NCBI GenBank assembly: GCA_036524005.1
Contig: DATDDB010000137.1
Location: 1-6,939, forward strand
Reading direction: 5' to 3'
Length of the DNA: 6,939 nt
From: DATDDB01 sp036524005
GTDB taxonomy: Bacteria; Pseudomonadota; Gammaproteobacteria; Burkholderiales; Gallionellaceae
Shown: one piece after another, positions 5,707 to 6,939 of the stretch
How positions within the stretch are numbered: position 1 is the stretch's first letter
How the letters are laid out: each line of letters starts with the position of its first letter
Made by a program: the position numbers and the translations under genes
The notes under the pieces: model-generated
What the model was told of the DNA's origin: nothing
The model's input: only the letters and a program-made list of their open reading frames with translations
Databases searched by the model: none

Positions 5707-6438
5707 ATGAGCGAAGCCACCCAACTTATCACCACCGTCAAGAAGCACCTGAAAAGTCAGGGCAAGACCTACCGCGATGTCGCCCTGGCGCTCAGCCTCT
5801 CCGAGCCCAGCATAAAACGGCTGTTCGCCTCCGGGCGCTTCACCGTGGAACGGCTGGTACAGGTGGCCAACCTGCTGGGCTACACCCTGGCGGAATTATC
5901 CAAGGAAGCGCAGACCACGCGGCCGCGCCTGCGCACCCTGAGCGAACAACAGGAACGCGAGGTCGTATCCGATCCCCGGCTGCTCATCGTCACCGTCTGC
6001 GCGCTCAACCACTGGGAGCTCTCCGACATCGTCCAGTATTACCGCATCAGCGAGCCCGAGTGCATCAAGTACCTGCTGCGCCTGGACCGGCTGCGCATCA
6101 TCGACCTCCTGCCCGGCAACCGCATCCGCCTCAACGTCGAACGCGACTTCGACTGGCTGCCCTACGGCCCGATCAGGCAGTACTTCAGGAACCACGCCGG
6201 GCCCGACTTCCTCGCCGACGACTTCTCGCACGAACTCGAGACCATGGTCTTCGTCAACGGCATGCTCACCGACCAGGCCGCCGCCCAGATGCGCGACGAA
6301 CTAAAAAAGCTGCGCCAGCGCTTCGCCGAACTGCACGAAGAAAGCCTGGCCGCCCCCTTGAGCAAGCGCTATGGAACGGGGCTGCTGTTTGCCATGCGGT
6401 CATGGGAACCGGGGGATTTTGCGCGGCTGCGCCGGTAG
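5707..6438 (+). CDS. XRE-type transcriptional regulator with a second DNA-binding-like domain
   Basis: This is a 243-residue cytoplasmic DNA-binding protein. Residues 8-66 form a Cro/C1-type helix-turn-helix: TYRDVALALSLSEPSIKRLF (21-40) is helices 2-3, followed by TVERLVQVANLLGYTLAEL. Residues about 92-150 look like a winged helix, with LSDIVQYYRISEPECIKYLL as a helix-turn-helix and LRIIDLLPGNRIRL as a strand-loop-strand wing. A conserved-looking block, FDWLPYGPIRQYF (148-160), follows. Residues 188-214 are charged and helical and may dimerise. The C-terminus ends RSWEPGDFARLRR. I do not recognise a named gene and see no ligand-binding or metal-binding motif. There is no good ribosome site before ATG 5707, so its translation may be weak or leaderless. 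Its divergent placement and the nearby palindromes suggest it controls itself and the exported-protein/YebB-like unit. Confidence 0.88.
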   Translation: MSEATQLITTVKKHLKSQGKTYRDVALALSLSEPSIKRLFASGRFTVERLVQVANLLGYTLAELSKEAQTTRPRLRTLSEQQEREVVSDPRLLIVTVCALNHWELSDIVQYYRISEPECIKYLLRLDRLRIIDLLPGNRIRLNVERDFDWLPYGPIRQYFRNHAGPDFLADDFSHELETMVFVNGMLTDQAAAQMRDELKKLRQRFAELHEESLAAPLSKRYGTGLLFAMRSWEPGDFARLRR

Positions 6439-6450
6439 CTTGCGCAAGCT
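6437..6450. repeat. 14-bp perfect palindrome overlapping the XRE stop codon
   Basis: AGCTTGCGCAAGCT is self-complementary and begins within the TAG stop. A looser copy (GTAGCTCGGCGCAGCTTGCC, 6461-6480) follows, giving an imperfect direct repeat. The lack of a U-run argues against a simple terminator. It forms the left end of the repeat-rich intergenic stretch. Confidence 0.6.
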
Positions 6451-6480
6451 GCCTGCCGGGGTAGCTCGGCGCAGCTTGCC

Positions 6481-6502
6481 CCCTCCCCCTAGAGGGGGAG
6501 GG
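6481..6502. repeat. REP-like palindrome (CCCTCCCCCT / AGGGGGAGGG)
   Basis: Perfect 10-base arms (6481-6490 and 6493-6502) flank AG; as RNA this would fold as a 9-bp stem with a TAGA loop. It is followed by TTAGGGTGGGGGTG. This C-rich/G-rich palindrome is typical of dispersed intergenic repeats in many proteobacteria. Read on the minus strand it gives HPHPNPPPLGGGG, a peptide that often appears in spurious ORFs. It may act as a bidirectional transcript end for the XRE gene. Confidence 0.7.
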
Positions 6503-6514
6503 TTAGGGTGGGGG
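6494..6514 (+). other. G-quadruplex motif after the XRE gene
   Basis: Four G-runs lie in a row: 6494-6498, 6500-6502, 6506-6508 and 6510-6514, with loops A, TTA and T. This fits the strict motif of four runs of at least three Gs with loops of 1-7 bases. The first two runs are also the right arm of the palindrome at 6481-6502, so the two folds exclude each other. Confidence 0.6.
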
Positions 6515-6550
6515 TGAATCTCATTGGTCCGATTGTTCTCAACGATTAGC

Positions 6551-6607
6551 GCCGGGGGCAGCCCGGCATGCTGATTACTTTTCTTGCTTCGCCAAGAAAA
6601 GTAATCA
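6551..6607. repeat. Two adjacent hairpins, one with 15-bp arms
   Basis: GCCGGG (6551-6556) pairs with CCCGGC (6562-6567). Directly after it, TGATTACTTTTCTTG (6572-6586) pairs perfectly with CAAGAAAAGTAATCA (6593-6607) around CTTCGC. The second is the longest perfect stem in the window and resembles a dispersed intergenic repeat seen in betaproteobacterial genomes; that resemblance is from memory and unverified. No coding function is apparent. Confidence 0.65.
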
Positions 6608-6657
6608 AAAGAAGGCGACCCTGCCGCGCCAGCCTGCGGCTCCCTTCGGTTGAATGA

Positions 6658-6739
6658 ATCCATCGGGGGCTGCGCAACTCGCCCTCGCGGCTTCGCCGCT
6701 CGAAGCTCGAACAGTGCTCGCCTAAATCCCCCGATGGAT
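6658..6739. repeat. 12-bp inverted repeat enclosing a structured 58-base loop
   Basis: ATCCATCGGGGG (6658-6669) and CCCCCGATGGAT (6728-6739) are exact reverse complements. The enclosed 58 bases contain a further hairpin, GCGGC (6687-6691) with GCCGC (6695-6699) around TTC. The whole folds as a long stem with a branched head. It could be a small mobile repeat with terminal inverted repeats, or a structured RNA. No flanking target duplication is evident. Confidence 0.6.
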
Positions 6740-6810
6740 ACACCCAACCTTCAGTGGCGCAGAAGGGGATGGTGGTCTTGTGCGCGTTCCGCGCGCTTCT
6801 TGTATTTGGT

Positions 6811-6836
6811 GCCCGCGTAGCTTACGCTACGCGGGC
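6811..6836. repeat. Strong 11-bp-arm hairpin
   Basis: GCCCGCGTAGC (6811-6821) pairs perfectly with GCTACGCGGGC (6826-6836) around TTAC. It has terminator-like stem strength but no U-run on either strand. A TTTTTT tract appears only about 30 bases later (6867-6872). It is the last element of the palindrome cluster. From 6840 to 6906 I see nothing further except an AT-richer stretch likely to hold the next gene's promoter. Confidence 0.6.
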
Positions 6837-6917
6837 TTCAAACGTAGCGCAGACCCCTTAATCCATTTTTTCGAGACGAATTCGCCTAACAATTGCAGTA
6901 GCAGACAAGGATCTTAG

Positions 6918-6939
6918 ATGACCAAACCCATTTTAAGTA
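6918..6939 (+). CDS. Start of a gene cut by the right edge
   Basis: ATG at 6918 opens a frame reading MTKPILS to the window end. AAGGA at 6907-6911 is six bases upstream, a well-placed ribosome site. The upstream AT-rich segment (6861-6900) fits a promoter region, with TAACAAT at 6888-6894 as a weak -10. Seven residues are too few to identify the product. Confidence 0.55.

Noticed and set aside
6400..6747. 115-codon minus-strand ORF after the XRE gene
   Set aside because: It runs through the palindromes and encodes typical repeat-derived peptide (HPHPNPPPLGGGG), overlaps the XRE 3' end, and has no domain or convincing ribosome site.
6886..6920. Integron attC-like words (GCCTAACAATT and TTAGATG) before the last gene
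   Set aside because: The span is only 35 bases, with no second core pair, and the ends do not pair well. A real attC is longer and has paired inner and outer cores.

Overview
The window looks like chromosomal DNA from a GC-rich proteobacterium, most plausibly a beta- or gammaproteobacterium. The grounds are an E. coli-type Aas/LplT pair that keeps full length and near-identical motifs, a YebB homologue, strong AGGAGG-type ribosome sites, and an intergenic region full of the palindromic repeats common in such genomes. I cannot name a genus. No phage, plasmid, CRISPR, tRNA, rRNA or transposase signal is visible.

Layout. (1) Bases 1-597, minus strand: the N-terminal 199 residues of an exported or lipidated TPR-like protein that runs off the left edge. 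(2) Bases 727-4058, minus strand: a translationally coupled aas-lplT pair. Aas is the two-domain 2-acyl-lysophosphatidylethanolamine acyltransferase / acyl-ACP synthetase, and LplT is the lysophospholipid flippase. Together they bring lysophospholipids into the cytoplasmic leaflet and reacylate them. (3) A 189-base gap with a likely promoter for aas. (4) Bases 4248-5548, minus strand: a two-gene unit of an unrecognised exported four-cysteine protein followed by a YebB/YiiX-type permuted papain-like cysteine enzyme. (5) A 158-base divergent regulatory region containing a perfect 7-bp-arm dyad, a second copy of its core, and a reasonable sigma-70 promoter. (6) Bases 5707-6438, plus strand: an XRE-type regulator with a likely second, winged-helix domain. 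(7) Bases 6439-6917: no credible gene, but a dense chain of palindromes, G-runs and hairpins resembling dispersed intergenic repeats. (8) Bases 6918-6939: the first seven codons of a plus-strand gene with a good ribosome site.

How the parts may work together. The certain functional unit is Aas plus LplT, which does membrane lysophospholipid repair. The YebB-like enzyme belongs to a permuted NlpC/P60 superfamily that also includes lipid-acting acyltransferases and phospholipases (LRAT and HRASLS types). It lies directly upstream of aas on the same strand, so a role in the same lipid cycle is a testable idea but is not shown by the sequence. The XRE regulator is well placed to control itself and the divergent exported-protein/YebB-like unit through the CGTAAAACGA sites.
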